64,000 nucleotides of DNA from Streptomyces sp. SPB162 (lineage in GTDB: Bacteria > Actinomycetota > Actinomycetes > Streptomycetales > Streptomycetaceae), in assembly GCF_029504575.1 (NCBI RefSeq), contig NZ_JAQFII010000001.1:2516501-2580500 (forward strand), read 5' to 3'. Below the pieces are notes generated by a model. It was not told the DNA's origin. It worked only from the letters and a program-made list of their open reading frames with translations, and made no database searches. The first letter of the stretch is position 1, and each line of letters opens with the position of its first letter. Positions 7,271 to 15,632 of this stretch are shown in pieces. Made by a program: the position numbers and the translations under genes.

Positions 7271-8554
7271 ATGGACATCGAGGCGGGCACCGAGATCGTG
7301 GTGGTGGGTGGCGGGATGGCCGGCGCGCGCCTGGCGCAGCAGCTCGCGCCCGCCGCCCCGGACGTCCGGGTGACGCTGTTCGGTGAGGAGCGGCACGCCC
7401 CGTACAACCGGGTGCTGCTCGCGGAGGTCCTCGCCGGGCGGTACGAGCCGGACGTCATCGCGCTGCCGGCCACCGACTGCACGGAACGCCGGGTGGTGCG
7501 GGTGGACCGCGCCGAGCAGCTCGTGATCTGCGACGACGGCTCCGCCACCCGCTACGACCGGCTGGTGCTGGCCACCGGCTCCAACCCGGTGCTCCCGCCG
7601 CTGCGCGGCCTGTTCGAGGCCGGGCGGGGCGAACTGCCGTTGGGCGTGCACGCCTTCCGCACCATGGACGACTGCCTGGCGCTGTCCGGGGCGGTACGCC
7701 CCGGCGTACGGGCGGTGGTCGTCGGGGGCGGGCTGCTCGGCGTCTCCGCGGCGCGGGCGCTCGCCGCTCGCGGCGCCCATGTGATCCTGCTCCAGCAGGG
7801 CGAGTACCTGATGGAGCGGCAGCTGGACGAGCACTCCGGCAAACTGCTGCGCGCGCACCTGGAGTCGATGGGGATCGAGGTCCACACCGAGTGCCGGGTG
7901 CGGGGGTTGCGGACCCGGCCGGAAGGCACCTCACGGGCCGTCCGGTCGGTCGAACTCGCCGACGGCTACTGCCTCGGCACCGACCTGGTCGTCCTCGCCT
8001 GCGGCGTGCGCCCCCGCACCGGGCTGGCGCAGGCGGCGGGGCTCGAGGTCGCCAAGGGCATCGTCGTGGACGACGAGCTGCGCACGTCCGACCCGCTCAT
8101 CCACGCGATCGGCGACTGCTCGCAGCACGGCGGTGTCGTGTACGGCCTGGCCAACGCGGCCCGTGAGCAGGCGGACGCGCTGGCGTCGCTGCTGCTCGCC
8201 GAGGCGGCGCGGGCCGCACACCCCGCGGCCGCGCCACGCTACACCGGAACCCGCGCCCTGACCCGGCTGACCCTCGGCGGATCGCGTTCCAGCGAAACCG
8301 GCATCGCCCCCTTCGACCTCGCCGCCTTCGGCGACCCGCTGCCGGTCCCCGGCGACGACGTACTGCGCCTCACGGACGCGACCCGCGGCGCCTACCGGAA
8401 GGTCGTCATACGGGACGACCGGCTGGTCGGCGGGATCCTGCTCGGCGACCTCGCCGCGGTGGGCACGCTCGCCCGCACCTGGGAGGCCGACGAGCCGCTC
8501 CCGGCCACATCCGCTCCGCTGCTCCACCTGCTCACCAACGACGGAGGTTCCTGA
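7271..8554 (+). CDS. FAD/NAD(P)-dependent oxidoreductase, nitrate/nitrite reductase-associated
   Basis: A 427-residue pyridine-nucleotide-disulfide-type flavoprotein. It has an FAD-binding GxGxxG motif near the N-terminus (VVVGGGMAGARLAQQL), a second NAD-binding GxGxxG near 155 (VVVGGGLLGVSAARAL) and a C-terminal FAD motif (LIHAIGDCSQH). It resembles the N-terminal half of NirB and the NasB-type electron-transfer subunits of nitrate reductases, but has no siroheme or [2Fe-2S] BFD domain. It ends two bases before nirB, so they are co-transcribed. The likely job is passing electrons from NAD(P)H to the nitrate reductase encoded at 1727; this is inferred from context. The upstream 210 bases hold no gene. 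Confidence 0.82.
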   Translation: MDIEAGTEIVVVGGGMAGARLAQQLAPAAPDVRVTLFGEERHAPYNRVLLAEVLAGRYEPDVIALPATDCTERRVVRVDRAEQLVICDDGSATRYDRLVLATGSNPVLPPLRGLFEAGRGELPLGVHAFRTMDDCLALSGAVRPGVRAVVVGGGLLGVSAARALAARGAHVILLQQGEYLMERQLDEHSGKLLRAHLESMGIEVHTECRVRGLRTRPEGTSRAVRSVELADGYCLGTDLVVLACGVRPRTGLAQAAGLEVAKGIVVDDELRTSDPLIHAIGDCSQHGGVVYGLANAAREQADALASLLLAEAARAAHPAAAPRYTGTRALTRLTLGGSRSSETGIAPFDLAAFGDPLPVPGDDVLRLTDATRGAYRKVVIRDDRLVGGILLGDLAAVGTLARTWEADEPLPATSAPLLHLLTNDGGS

Positions 8555-8556
8555 CC

Positions 8557-11178
8557 ATGGCTGCTGATACGACGGCTGTTGACACGACGGACGTTCCCAC
8601 GACGCCCACGATCGTGCTGGTCGGCCACGGCATGGTCGGACAGCGGTTCCTGGAGGCGCTGGCCGACCGGGGCGTCACGGAGCGCTCGCGGGTGGTCGTG
8701 CTGTGCGAGGAGCCCCGTGCGGCGTACGACCGGGTGCACCTGACCTCGTACTTCTCCGGGACGACGCCGGACGAACTCGCCCTCGCCGAGGACGGTTTCA
8801 TGGAGAAGCACGGCATCGAGCTGCGGCTGGGGGATCCCGCGCTCGCCATCGACCGCGCGGCCCGTACCGTGACCGCCCGCTCCGGGCTGACCTTCGCGTA
8901 CGACACGCTGGTGCTGGCCACCGGCTCCTTCCCGTTCGTGCCGCCGGTCCCGGGCAAGGACGCCGAGGGCTGTTTCGTGTACCGCACCATCGAGGACCTG
9001 CTGGCGATCGAGGAGTACGCCGCGAACGGCGGAACCGGCACGGTCGTCGGCGGCGGCCTGCTCGGCCTGGAGGCGGCGGGCGCGCTGAAGGGGCTCGGAC
9101 TGGACACGCACGTCGTGGAGTTCGCGCCGCGCCTGATGCCGGTGCAGGTCGACGAGGGCGGCGGCGAGGCGCTGCGGCGCACCATCGAGGAGATGGGTGT
9201 CACCGTCCACACGGGTGTCGGCACGCAGGCGATCGTCGCGGGCGAGGACGGACGGGTCGCCTCGATGTCGCTGTCGGACGGTTCGACGCTCTCCACCGGC
9301 CTGGTGGTCTTCTCGGCCGGCGTCCGCCCCCGCGACCAGCTGGCCCGGGAGTGCGGGCTGCCGGTCGGCGAGCGCGGCGGGATCGTCGTCGACGAGCAGT
9401 GCCGTACCGAGGACGAGGCGGTGTACGCGATCGGCGAGTGCGCACTGGCCTCGGATGGCCGGGTGTACGGGCTGGTCGCGCCGGGTTACGAGATGGCGGA
9501 GACGGCCGCGAAGATGATCGCGGGCGACGCGGGTTCCTTCAAGGGCGCGGACCTCTCCACGAAGCTCAAGCTGCTCGGCGTGGATGTGGCGAGCTTCGGC
9601 GACGCGCACGGCGCCACCCCCGGCTGCCTGGACGTGCTGTACTCCGACTCGCGCTCCGGCGTGTACAAGAAGCTGGTGGTCTCCCGCGAGGGCGTGCTGC
9701 TGGGCGGCATCCTGGTGGGTGACGCCGACTCGTACGGCATGCTGCGCCCGATGACGGGCTCGGTGCCGCCGGTGCCGCCCGAGCGGCTGGTCCTGCCGGC
9801 GGGCGCGGGCGGCCCGGTCGAGCTCGGCCCGTCGTCGCTGCCCGACACGGCGGTGATCTGCAGCTGCCACAACGTCACCAAGGGCGCGATACTCGACGCC
9901 GTCACCGAGCACTCCTGCACCACCGTGCCGCAGATCAAGAAGTGCACCAAGGCCGGTACGGGCTGCGGAAGCTGCGTCAAGGTGCTGGGGCAGCTGCTGC
10001 CCCCCGCCGAGGACAAGGGCCTGTGCGGCGACTTCGCGCACACCCGCCAGGAGCTGTACGAGATCGTGCGCGCGCTGCGGGTCACCTCGTTCGCCGCGCT
10101 GCTCGACAGCCACGGGCGCGAGGCGGCCAGGGGCGGCGAGGGCTGCGAGATCTGCAAGCCCGCGGTGGCCTCGGTCATCGCCTCGCTCGCGCCGTCGATC
10201 GGCGCTCCGGTACATGTGCTGGACGGCGGCCAGGCCGCGATCCAGGACACCAACGACCACTTCCTCGCCAATCTGCAGCGCAACGGCTCGTACTCGATCG
10301 TGCCGCGCATCCCCGGTGGTGAGATCACCCCGGAGAAGCTCATCGTGATCGGCGAGGTGGCCCGGGACTTCGGCCTCTACACGAAGATCACCGGCGGTCA
10401 GCGGATCGACCTCTTCGGTGCCCGTGTCGACCAACTGCCGCTGATCTGGACGCGGCTGGTGGACGCCGGGTTCGAGTCGGGGCACGCGTACGGCAAGTCA
10501 CTGCGCACGGTGAAGTCGTGCGTGGGCAGCACCTGGTGCCGCTACGGCGTCCAGGACAGCGTGAAGATGGCCATCGACCTGGAGCTGCGCTACCGGGGGC
10601 TGCGGTCGCCGCACAAGCTCAAGTCCGCCGTGTCGGGGTGCGCGCGCGAGTGCGCGGAGGCCCGCGGCAAGGACTTCGGGATCATCGCCACCGCGTCGGG
10701 CTGGAACCTGTACGTCGGCGGCAACGGCGGCGCCGACCCGCGCCACGCGGACCTGCTGGCGCAGGACCTCAGCGACGCGGAACTGGTTCGACTCATCGAC
10801 CGCTTCCTGATGTTCTACATCCGCACCGCGGACCGCCTCGAGCGCACCTCCGCCTGGCTGGAGCGGATCGACGGCGGCCTGGAGCACATCCGCGACGTCG
10901 TCGTGCACGACTCGCTGGGCATCTGCGACGAACTGGAGTCGCTGATGTCCGCACACGTCGCGGGGTACCGCGACGAGTGGGCGGACACCATCAACGACCC
11001 CGAGCGGCTGAGCCGCTTCGTCTCCTTCGTCAACGCGCCCGACGTACCGGACCCCAGCGTCCGGTTCGTCGAGGAGCGCGACCAGGTCAAGCCCGACCTG
11101 GAGGTCCTGGCCGGCCCGGTGCTGCTCGCCGGCCCCACCCTCGCCATCCGCACCCTTGAAGGGACGGTCACCGCATGA
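8557..11178 (+). CDS. nirB: NAD(P)H-dependent assimilatory nitrite reductase, large subunit
   Basis: An 873-residue protein with the complete NirB architecture. It has FAD- and NAD-binding domains (about 1-400), a BFD-like [2Fe-2S] domain (CSCHNVTKGAILDAV ... CGSCVK, about 430-480), a nitrite/sulfite reductase ferredoxin-like half-domain and the siroheme/[4Fe-4S] domain. Its cluster cysteines are seen in KSCVGSTWC and SGCARECAE. It reduces nitrite to ammonium in the cytoplasm using six electrons. ATG 8557 follows the preceding stop by two bases, and nirD overlaps the end (ATGA at 11175), giving a three-gene operon. The length is normal for the family. Confidence 0.95.
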   Translation: MAADTTAVDTTDVPTTPTIVLVGHGMVGQRFLEALADRGVTERSRVVVLCEEPRAAYDRVHLTSYFSGTTPDELALAEDGFMEKHGIELRLGDPALAIDRAARTVTARSGLTFAYDTLVLATGSFPFVPPVPGKDAEGCFVYRTIEDLLAIEEYAANGGTGTVVGGGLLGLEAAGALKGLGLDTHVVEFAPRLMPVQVDEGGGEALRRTIEEMGVTVHTGVGTQAIVAGEDGRVASMSLSDGSTLSTGLVVFSAGVRPRDQLARECGLPVGERGGIVVDEQCRTEDEAVYAIGECALASDGRVYGLVAPGYEMAETAAKMIAGDAGSFKGADLSTKLKLLGVDVASFGDAHGATPGCLDVLYSDSRSGVYKKLVVSREGVLLGGILVGDADSYGMLRPMTGSVPPVPPERLVLPAGAGGPVELGPSSLPDTAVICSCHNVTKGAILDAVTEHSCTTVPQIKKCTKAGTGCGSCVKVLGQLLPPAEDKGLCGDFAHTRQELYEIVRALRVTSFAALLDSHGREAARGGEGCEICKPAVASVIASLAPSIGAPVHVLDGGQAAIQDTNDHFLANLQRNGSYSIVPRIPGGEITPEKLIVIGEVARDFGLYTKITGGQRIDLFGARVDQLPLIWTRLVDAGFESGHAYGKSLRTVKSCVGSTWCRYGVQDSVKMAIDLELRYRGLRSPHKLKSAVSGCARECAEARGKDFGIIATASGWNLYVGGNGGADPRHADLLAQDLSDAELVRLIDRFLMFYIRTADRLERTSAWLERIDGGLEHIRDVVVHDSLGICDELESLMSAHVAGYRDEWADTINDPERLSRFVSFVNAPDVPDPSVRFVEERDQVKPDLEVLAGPVLLAGPTLAIRTLEGTVTA

Positions 11179-11498
11179 CCATCGAACTCCTCCTCGACGA
11201 CACGTGGTTCCCGGTCTGCGACGACGCGGTGCTGACCCCTGGCCGGGGCGTCGCCGCCCTGCTGCCCGACGGCTCGCAGGCCGCCCTCTTCCAGGACCGG
11301 CACGGCGCCCTGTACGCGATCGGCAACCAGGACCCGTTCACCGGCGCCTATGTCCTGTCCCGCGGCCTGGTCGGCTCGGATGCCGGGCGGGCGTACGTCG
11401 CCTCCCCCCTGCTCAAGCAGCGCTTCGATCTGGTGACCGGGACCTGCCTGGACGACGAAACGGTCAGTACCACGTCGTATGCCGTCAGATCACTCTGA
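11175..11498 (+). CDS. nirD: Nitrite reductase small subunit (Rieske-like NirD)
   Basis: A 107-residue partner of NirB with the Rieske-like fold (WFPVCDDAVLTPGRGVAALLPDG; ALYAIGNQDPFTGAYVLSRGLVG; ASPLLKQRFDLVTGTCLDD). Residues normally binding a Rieske cluster (C-x-H ... C-x2-H) are replaced, as is usual for NirD, so it probably carries no iron-sulfur cluster and acts structurally or in assembly. Its ATG overlaps the nirB stop, giving translational coupling. It closes the nitrite-reduction operon. Confidence 0.93.
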   Translation: MTIELLLDDTWFPVCDDAVLTPGRGVAALLPDGSQAALFQDRHGALYAIGNQDPFTGAYVLSRGLVGSDAGRAYVASPLLKQRFDLVTGTCLDDETVSTTSYAVRSL

Positions 11499-11549
11499 AC
11501 CCCTCTTCGGAGGAACCCACGTCCCGTAACGTGGCGGGCACACAGCGAG

Positions 11550-11589
11550 TTGACAAGGTTAGGTTTACCTAACCTAAGATCGAGGGGTG
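11550..11589 (+). promoter_or_regulatory. Iron box (DmdR/IdeR operator) within a promoter that gives a probable leaderless mRNA
   Basis: TTAGGTTTACCTAACCTAA at 11559-11577 has perfect 7-base arms (TTAGGTT/AACCTAA) and matches the actinobacterial DtxR/IdeR/DmdR iron box. A -35-like TTGACA lies at 11550-11555 and a -10-like TAAGAT at 11575-11580, spaced 19 bases, so the operator fills the promoter. Transcription would begin about 7 bases after the -10, at the GTG start codon 11587. Confidence 0.88.
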
Positions 11590-12612
11590 CTCAAGAACCA
11601 GCGGGCGGCCGTGGCCGGCCGGCTCCCCTCCCCGGCCCGGCGGATACCGCTGTTCCTGCTCGGCGCGGTCGCCCTGACGCTGTGCGGCGCCGCGAGCCTC
11701 GCCCTCGGCTCGCGGCCGGTGCCCCTCGGCACCGTGCTCGACGCCCTGTTCCACGACGCGCACAGCCGCGACGCCGTGGTGGTCACCGGGCTCCGCGTGC
11801 CGCGCACCCTCATCGGGCTCGCGGTCGGTGCGGCACTCGGGGTGGCGGGCGCCGTCGCCCAGGGCGTCACGCGCAACGCGCTGGCCTCACCGACGACGTT
11901 GGGGATCAACGCGGGCGCGGGCTTCGCCGTCGTCACGGCGATCTACGCCCTGCATCTGACGCACCCCGCCCAGTACCTGTGGTTCGCGTTCGCCGGAGCG
12001 GCGGCCGCCGCGCTCTTCGCCCAGACGCTCGCCCGCCGGGCGGGCGATCTGGACCCGGTCCGCCTGGCGCTCGGCGGCACCGTACTGACGGCCGTCCTGG
12101 TCTCCTGGACCTCCGCCGTGATGCTGGCGAGCAACCGCACCCTGGACGAGGCCCGGTTCTGGCTCGCGGGCTCGCTGTCCGGGCGGACGCTCGACGTCCT
12201 CTACCCCGTACTCCCACTGATCGCCGTCGGGTTGGTCATCGCGCTGGCCATCACCCCGGCGCTCAACGCCCTGGCCCTCGGCGACGAGACCGCGCAGGCG
12301 CTGGGCGTGCCGGTGGCGCGGATCCGGGTCGCCGGCGGTCTCGCCGTGGTGCTGCTCGCCGGCTCCGCCGTCGCGGTGGCGGGACCGGTCGCGTTCATCG
12401 GACTGGCCGCCCCGCACCTGGTGCGGCTGGTGTTCGGCAACGACCACCGGCTGCTGGTCCCCGGCTGCCTGATCGCCGGCCCCCTGCTGCTGCTCGGCGC
12501 CGATGTCCTGGGCCGCGTCGTGATCGCGCCCTCCGAACTGGAGGTCGGCATCGTCACCGCCTTCCTCGGCGCGCCGCTGCTCGCCGTGCTGGCCCGGAAG
12601 GTGGCCCGGTGA
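11587..12612 (+). CDS. Iron-siderophore ABC transporter permease (FecCD family)
   Basis: A 341-residue polytopic membrane protein of the FecCD/BtuC family, with about nine to ten hydrophobic segments from residue 19 on. Family landmarks are RVPRTLIGLAVGAALGVAGAVAQGVTRNALASPTTLG and GPVAFIGLAAPHLVR near the ATPase-contacting loop. It forms half of a heterodimeric channel importing ferric siderophore. The GTG at 11587 lies exactly where transcription should start, which suits a leaderless mRNA; the aggg just before it is too close to act as a normal ribosome-binding site. It is first in a nine-gene iron-regulated series and is followed by a 4-base overlap. Confidence 0.9.
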   Translation: MLKNQRAAVAGRLPSPARRIPLFLLGAVALTLCGAASLALGSRPVPLGTVLDALFHDAHSRDAVVVTGLRVPRTLIGLAVGAALGVAGAVAQGVTRNALASPTTLGINAGAGFAVVTAIYALHLTHPAQYLWFAFAGAAAAALFAQTLARRAGDLDPVRLALGGTVLTAVLVSWTSAVMLASNRTLDEARFWLAGSLSGRTLDVLYPVLPLIAVGLVIALAITPALNALALGDETAQALGVPVARIRVAGGLAVVLLAGSAVAVAGPVAFIGLAAPHLVRLVFGNDHRLLVPGCLIAGPLLLLGADVLGRVVIAPSELEVGIVTAFLGAPLLAVLARKVAR

Positions 12613-13661
12613 CCGCCCCGACTTTTCCCGTGACCCACTCGGTACGAACGCGACCGTCCCCCCGCCGACGCCGTACCGCCCTGCTGAGCGCTGCCGCCGT
12701 GGCGGCCATCCTCGTACTCGCCACGACCGCGCTCACCACCGGTCAGATCCCGATGCCCGCGCTCACCGCGCTGCGCGCCCTGATCGGCCTCGGCGACTCC
12801 GGTGACGTGCTGGTGGTCCAGGAGTTCCGCGCGCCCAGGATGGCGGCGGCACTCGTCGCCGGAGCGGGCCTCGCCGTCGCCGGGGCGCTGCTGCAGCGGC
12901 TGTTCCGCAACCCGCTCGCCTCCCCCGACGTCATGGGCGTGACCGGCGGCGCCTCGCTCGGCGCCGTCTCGCTGCTCGCCACCGGCGCCTCGCAGACCCT
13001 CATCCCGCTGGCCGCGCTCGGCGGCGGGCTGCTCGCCGCCGTCCTGCTCGGCGCGTTCGCCTGGCGCTCGGGGCTCGGCGTCACCCGCCTCGTGCTGGTG
13101 GGGCTGGCCGTGCAGGCCGGACTGGCCGCCGCCGTCAACCTGATGGTGGTGCGCTTCCCCGCCGAACTCGCCAACTCCGCGCTGCAGTGGACGACCGGCT
13201 CGCTCTACGGGCGGACCTGGACCGAGGTGTCCGCCGCGGGCGCCGCCGTGGCGGCGGCGATGGCCGCCGCGTTCGTCCTGCACCGGCGCCTCGCCGTCCT
13301 CGACCTGGGCGACGACTCGGCGGGCGGCCTCGGCCTGGCGCCGTCCACCGCGCGTCTGCACCTGCTCCTCACGGCCATCGTGCTGGCGTCGCTGGCCGCC
13401 GCGCTCACCGGCCCGGTCGCGTTCGTCGCCCTCGCCGTACCCCACGTGGTCCGCTTCCTCGCCGGGCCGCCGACGGCGGGAACGCTCGCCCTGTCGGCGC
13501 TGACCGGCGCCGTACTGCTGCTCGGCTCCGACCTGGTCGTCCAGCACCTGCTGCCGGTGCACGGGCTGCCCGTCGGCGTCGTCACCGCGACCCTCGGCGC
13601 GCCCTGGCTCCTCGCCTTGATGATCCGTCAGAGCAGGCCCACGCACAGGAGTTTCGGATGA
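12609..13661 (+). CDS. Iron-siderophore ABC transporter permease, second subunit (FecCD family)
   Basis: A 350-residue FecCD-type permease with a short basic N-terminus and about nine hydrophobic helices. Typical motifs are EFRAPRMAAALVAGAGLAVAGALLQ, NPLASPDVMGVTGGASLG and GPVAFVALAVPHVVRFL. It pairs with the preceding permease to make the import channel. The start is GTG 12609, overlapping the previous stop by four bases (GTGA), so the two subunits are translationally coupled in equal amounts. A start further down would remove the first helix. Substrate specificity is set by the binding lipoprotein at 14543. Confidence 0.9.
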   Translation: MTAPTFPVTHSVRTRPSPRRRRTALLSAAAVAAILVLATTALTTGQIPMPALTALRALIGLGDSGDVLVVQEFRAPRMAAALVAGAGLAVAGALLQRLFRNPLASPDVMGVTGGASLGAVSLLATGASQTLIPLAALGGGLLAAVLLGAFAWRSGLGVTRLVLVGLAVQAGLAAAVNLMVVRFPAELANSALQWTTGSLYGRTWTEVSAAGAAVAAAMAAAFVLHRRLAVLDLGDDSAGGLGLAPSTARLHLLLTAIVLASLAAALTGPVAFVALAVPHVVRFLAGPPTAGTLALSALTGAVLLLGSDLVVQHLLPVHGLPVGVVTATLGAPWLLALMIRQSRPTHRSFG

Positions 13662-14497
13662 CCACCCGCGCCGACCGGCAGCCCCGTACCAACCAGCTCT
13701 CCACCCACGGCCTGGACCTGCGCTACGGCGACCGCACGGTGATCGGCGGCCTGGACCTCGTCCTGCCCGGCGGCGCCGTCACCGCCATCGTCGGCCCCAA
13801 CGCCTGCGGGAAGTCGACACTCCTGCGCGGGCTGACCCGGCTGCTCTCCCCCGCCGCCGGCACCGTGGCCCTGGACGGCGCTGACATCCACCGGATGCCC
13901 GCCCGCGCGCTGGCCCGCCGGATGGGGCTGCTGCCGCAGCAGCCGGTCACCCCCGACGCGATCACCGTCGAGGCGCTGGTCCGGCTCGGCCGCTACCCGC
14001 ACCAGCGGCTGCTGAGCCCCTGGTCGGCCACCGACCAGGCCGCCGTCGACGAGGCACTGGAGCGCACCGGCACCACGGAACTGCGCGACCAGCACGTGGA
14101 CCGGCTCTCCGGCGGCCAGCGGCAGCGCGCCTGGATCGCGCTGGCCCTCGCCCAGGACACCGAGCTGCTGCTCCTCGACGAGCCCACCACCTTCCTCGAC
14201 CTGCGCCACCAGCTCGACGTCCTCGACCTGGTCTCGGACCTGCACGCCGACTCCGGGCGCACCGTCGTCATGGTGCTGCACGACCTCGGCCAGGCCGCCC
14301 GGTACGCCGACCACCTCGTCGTCCTCCAGGACGGCCGCCTGGCCGCGACCGGGCCGCCCTCCGAGGTGCTCGACGCCGCGCTGGTGAAGTCCGTGTTCGA
14401 CGTGGAGTGCCAGGTCATCCCCGACCCCGAGACCGGCACCCCGCTCGTCGTCCCGCGCGGACGCGCCAGACGGCACGCCGCCGCCGTCGCCATCTGA
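13658..14497 (+). CDS. Iron-siderophore ABC transporter ATP-binding protein (FecE-like)
   Basis: A 279-residue cytoplasmic ATPase. The Walker A motif is GPNACGKST (about 46-54), the Q-loop is GLLPQQPVTPD, the signature is LSGGQRQRAWIA, Walker B is LLLLDEPT and the switch histidine is in VMVLHDLGQ. The common GxNGxGKST Walker A has Ala-Cys here (GPNACGKST), a variant still compatible with function. ATG 13658 overlaps the permease stop by four bases. With the two permeases and the lipoprotein it forms a complete type II importer for ferric siderophore. Confidence 0.93.
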   Translation: MTTRADRQPRTNQLSTHGLDLRYGDRTVIGGLDLVLPGGAVTAIVGPNACGKSTLLRGLTRLLSPAAGTVALDGADIHRMPARALARRMGLLPQQPVTPDAITVEALVRLGRYPHQRLLSPWSATDQAAVDEALERTGTTELRDQHVDRLSGGQRQRAWIALALAQDTELLLLDEPTTFLDLRHQLDVLDLVSDLHADSGRTVVMVLHDLGQAARYADHLVVLQDGRLAATGPPSEVLDAALVKSVFDVECQVIPDPETGTPLVVPRGRARRHAAAVAI

Positions 14498-14542
14498 CCT
14501 CCCCCGTCCCCGTCCTGTCCAACAGCAAGGATCCCCACCCCC

Positions 14543-15550
14543 ATGAACACCAGAGCCCCGCTCCGCCACCGCCTCGTCCGGTTGGTCGCCGCGCCCGTCG
14601 CCCTCGTCATCGGCGTGGGCGCGCTCGCCGCCTGTGGCAGCGAAACCGGAGCCAAGGACGACAAGTCGAACACCGCGGCCACCGCCGACGGCTTCCCGCG
14701 CACCCTCACGCACGCCATGGGCAGCACCACGATCCCGGCGAAGCCGAAGCGCGTGGTCGTGCTCGACACGGGTGAGCTGGACGACGTGACGATGCTCGGC
14801 ATCACCCCGGTCGGGGCGGTGGCGCCGCACCTGAAGTCCGAGGGCGGCTTCCCCGCGTACCTGAAGGGCAAAACGGACGGCACCCAGGACGTCGGCCCGT
14901 CCGCGGAGCCCAACCTGGAGCTGATCGCGTCCCTCAAGCCGGACCTGATCCTGTCCTCCAAGGTCCGCCACGAGAAGGTCTACGACAAGCTCAAGGCCAT
15001 CGCCCCGACCGTCTTCACCGCGACCACCGGCTTCCCCTGGAAGGAGAACCTGGCCGTCCACGCCAAGGCCCTCGGCCTGGAGAAGGAGGCGGCCACGGCG
15101 CTGACGTCCTACGAGGCCCGCGCGAAGAAGCTCGGTGAGGCCATCAAGGCCAAGAACGGCGGCAAGGAGCCGACGGCCTCGGTCGTCCGCTTCGTCGCCG
15201 GCCCGACCCGGCTCTACCAGCTGGACTCGTTCAGCGGTGTCGTGCTGACCGACATCGGCCTGGGCCGCCCCGCCTCGCAGAACGTGCACAGCGCGATGCT
15301 GGAGGTCGGCCCCGAGCAGATCGACAAGGCCGACGCGGACCTGGTCTTCGTCACCGTCTCCGACGACCCCGCCAAGACGCAGCAGAGCGTCGTCGAGTCC
15401 AACCCGGTCTGGAAGAGCCTGAACGCGGTCAAGGACCACAAGGTCGTCAACGTGACCGACGAGACCTGGATGTCCGGCATCGGCGTCCAGGCCGCGATCG
15501 GCATGCTCGGCGACGTGGCCAAGGCCGCCGGCGTCGACCTGCCGAAGTAA
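14543..15550 (+). CDS. Iron-siderophore-binding lipoprotein (FecB/FhuD-type)
   Basis: A 335-residue periplasmic-binding-type protein. The N-terminus is a lipoprotein signal with a lipobox at LAAC, giving Cys31 as the lipidated residue, so the mature protein is anchored outside the membrane. Residues about 60-330 form the class III helical-backbone binding fold (KRVVVLDTGELDDVTMLGI ... NLELIASLKPDLILSS ... FVTVSDDPAKTQQSVVESNPVW). It captures ferric siderophore for the importer encoded upstream. It starts 45 bases after the ATPase gene and is followed by a GC-rich hairpin separating it from the biosynthesis genes. Confidence 0.93.
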   Translation: MNTRAPLRHRLVRLVAAPVALVIGVGALAACGSETGAKDDKSNTAATADGFPRTLTHAMGSTTIPAKPKRVVVLDTGELDDVTMLGITPVGAVAPHLKSEGGFPAYLKGKTDGTQDVGPSAEPNLELIASLKPDLILSSKVRHEKVYDKLKAIAPTVFTATTGFPWKENLAVHAKALGLEKEAATALTSYEARAKKLGEAIKAKNGGKEPTASVVRFVAGPTRLYQLDSFSGVVLTDIGLGRPASQNVHSAMLEVGPEQIDKADADLVFVTVSDDPAKTQQSVVESNPVWKSLNAVKDHKVVNVTDETWMSGIGVQAAIGMLGDVAKAAGVDLPK

Positions 15551-15565
15551 CGCCCTCCGTGTGAA

Positions 15566-15596
15566 GGGGGCGGGCCTCCTCCGCCGGCCCGCCCCC
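15566..15596 (+). terminator. Hairpin between siderophore uptake and biosynthesis genes
   Basis: Perfect 11-base arms GGGGGCGGGCC (15566-15576) and GGCCCGCCCCC (15586-15596) enclose a 9-base loop, 15 bases after the lipoprotein stop. It is probably a partial terminator or 3'-stabilising structure that lowers expression of the downstream biosynthesis genes relative to the binding protein. No second iron box is seen after it. Confidence 0.7.
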
Positions 15597-15632
15597 TCCC
15601 CTCCGCACGCCCCCAGAACAGGACTCCCGGCC

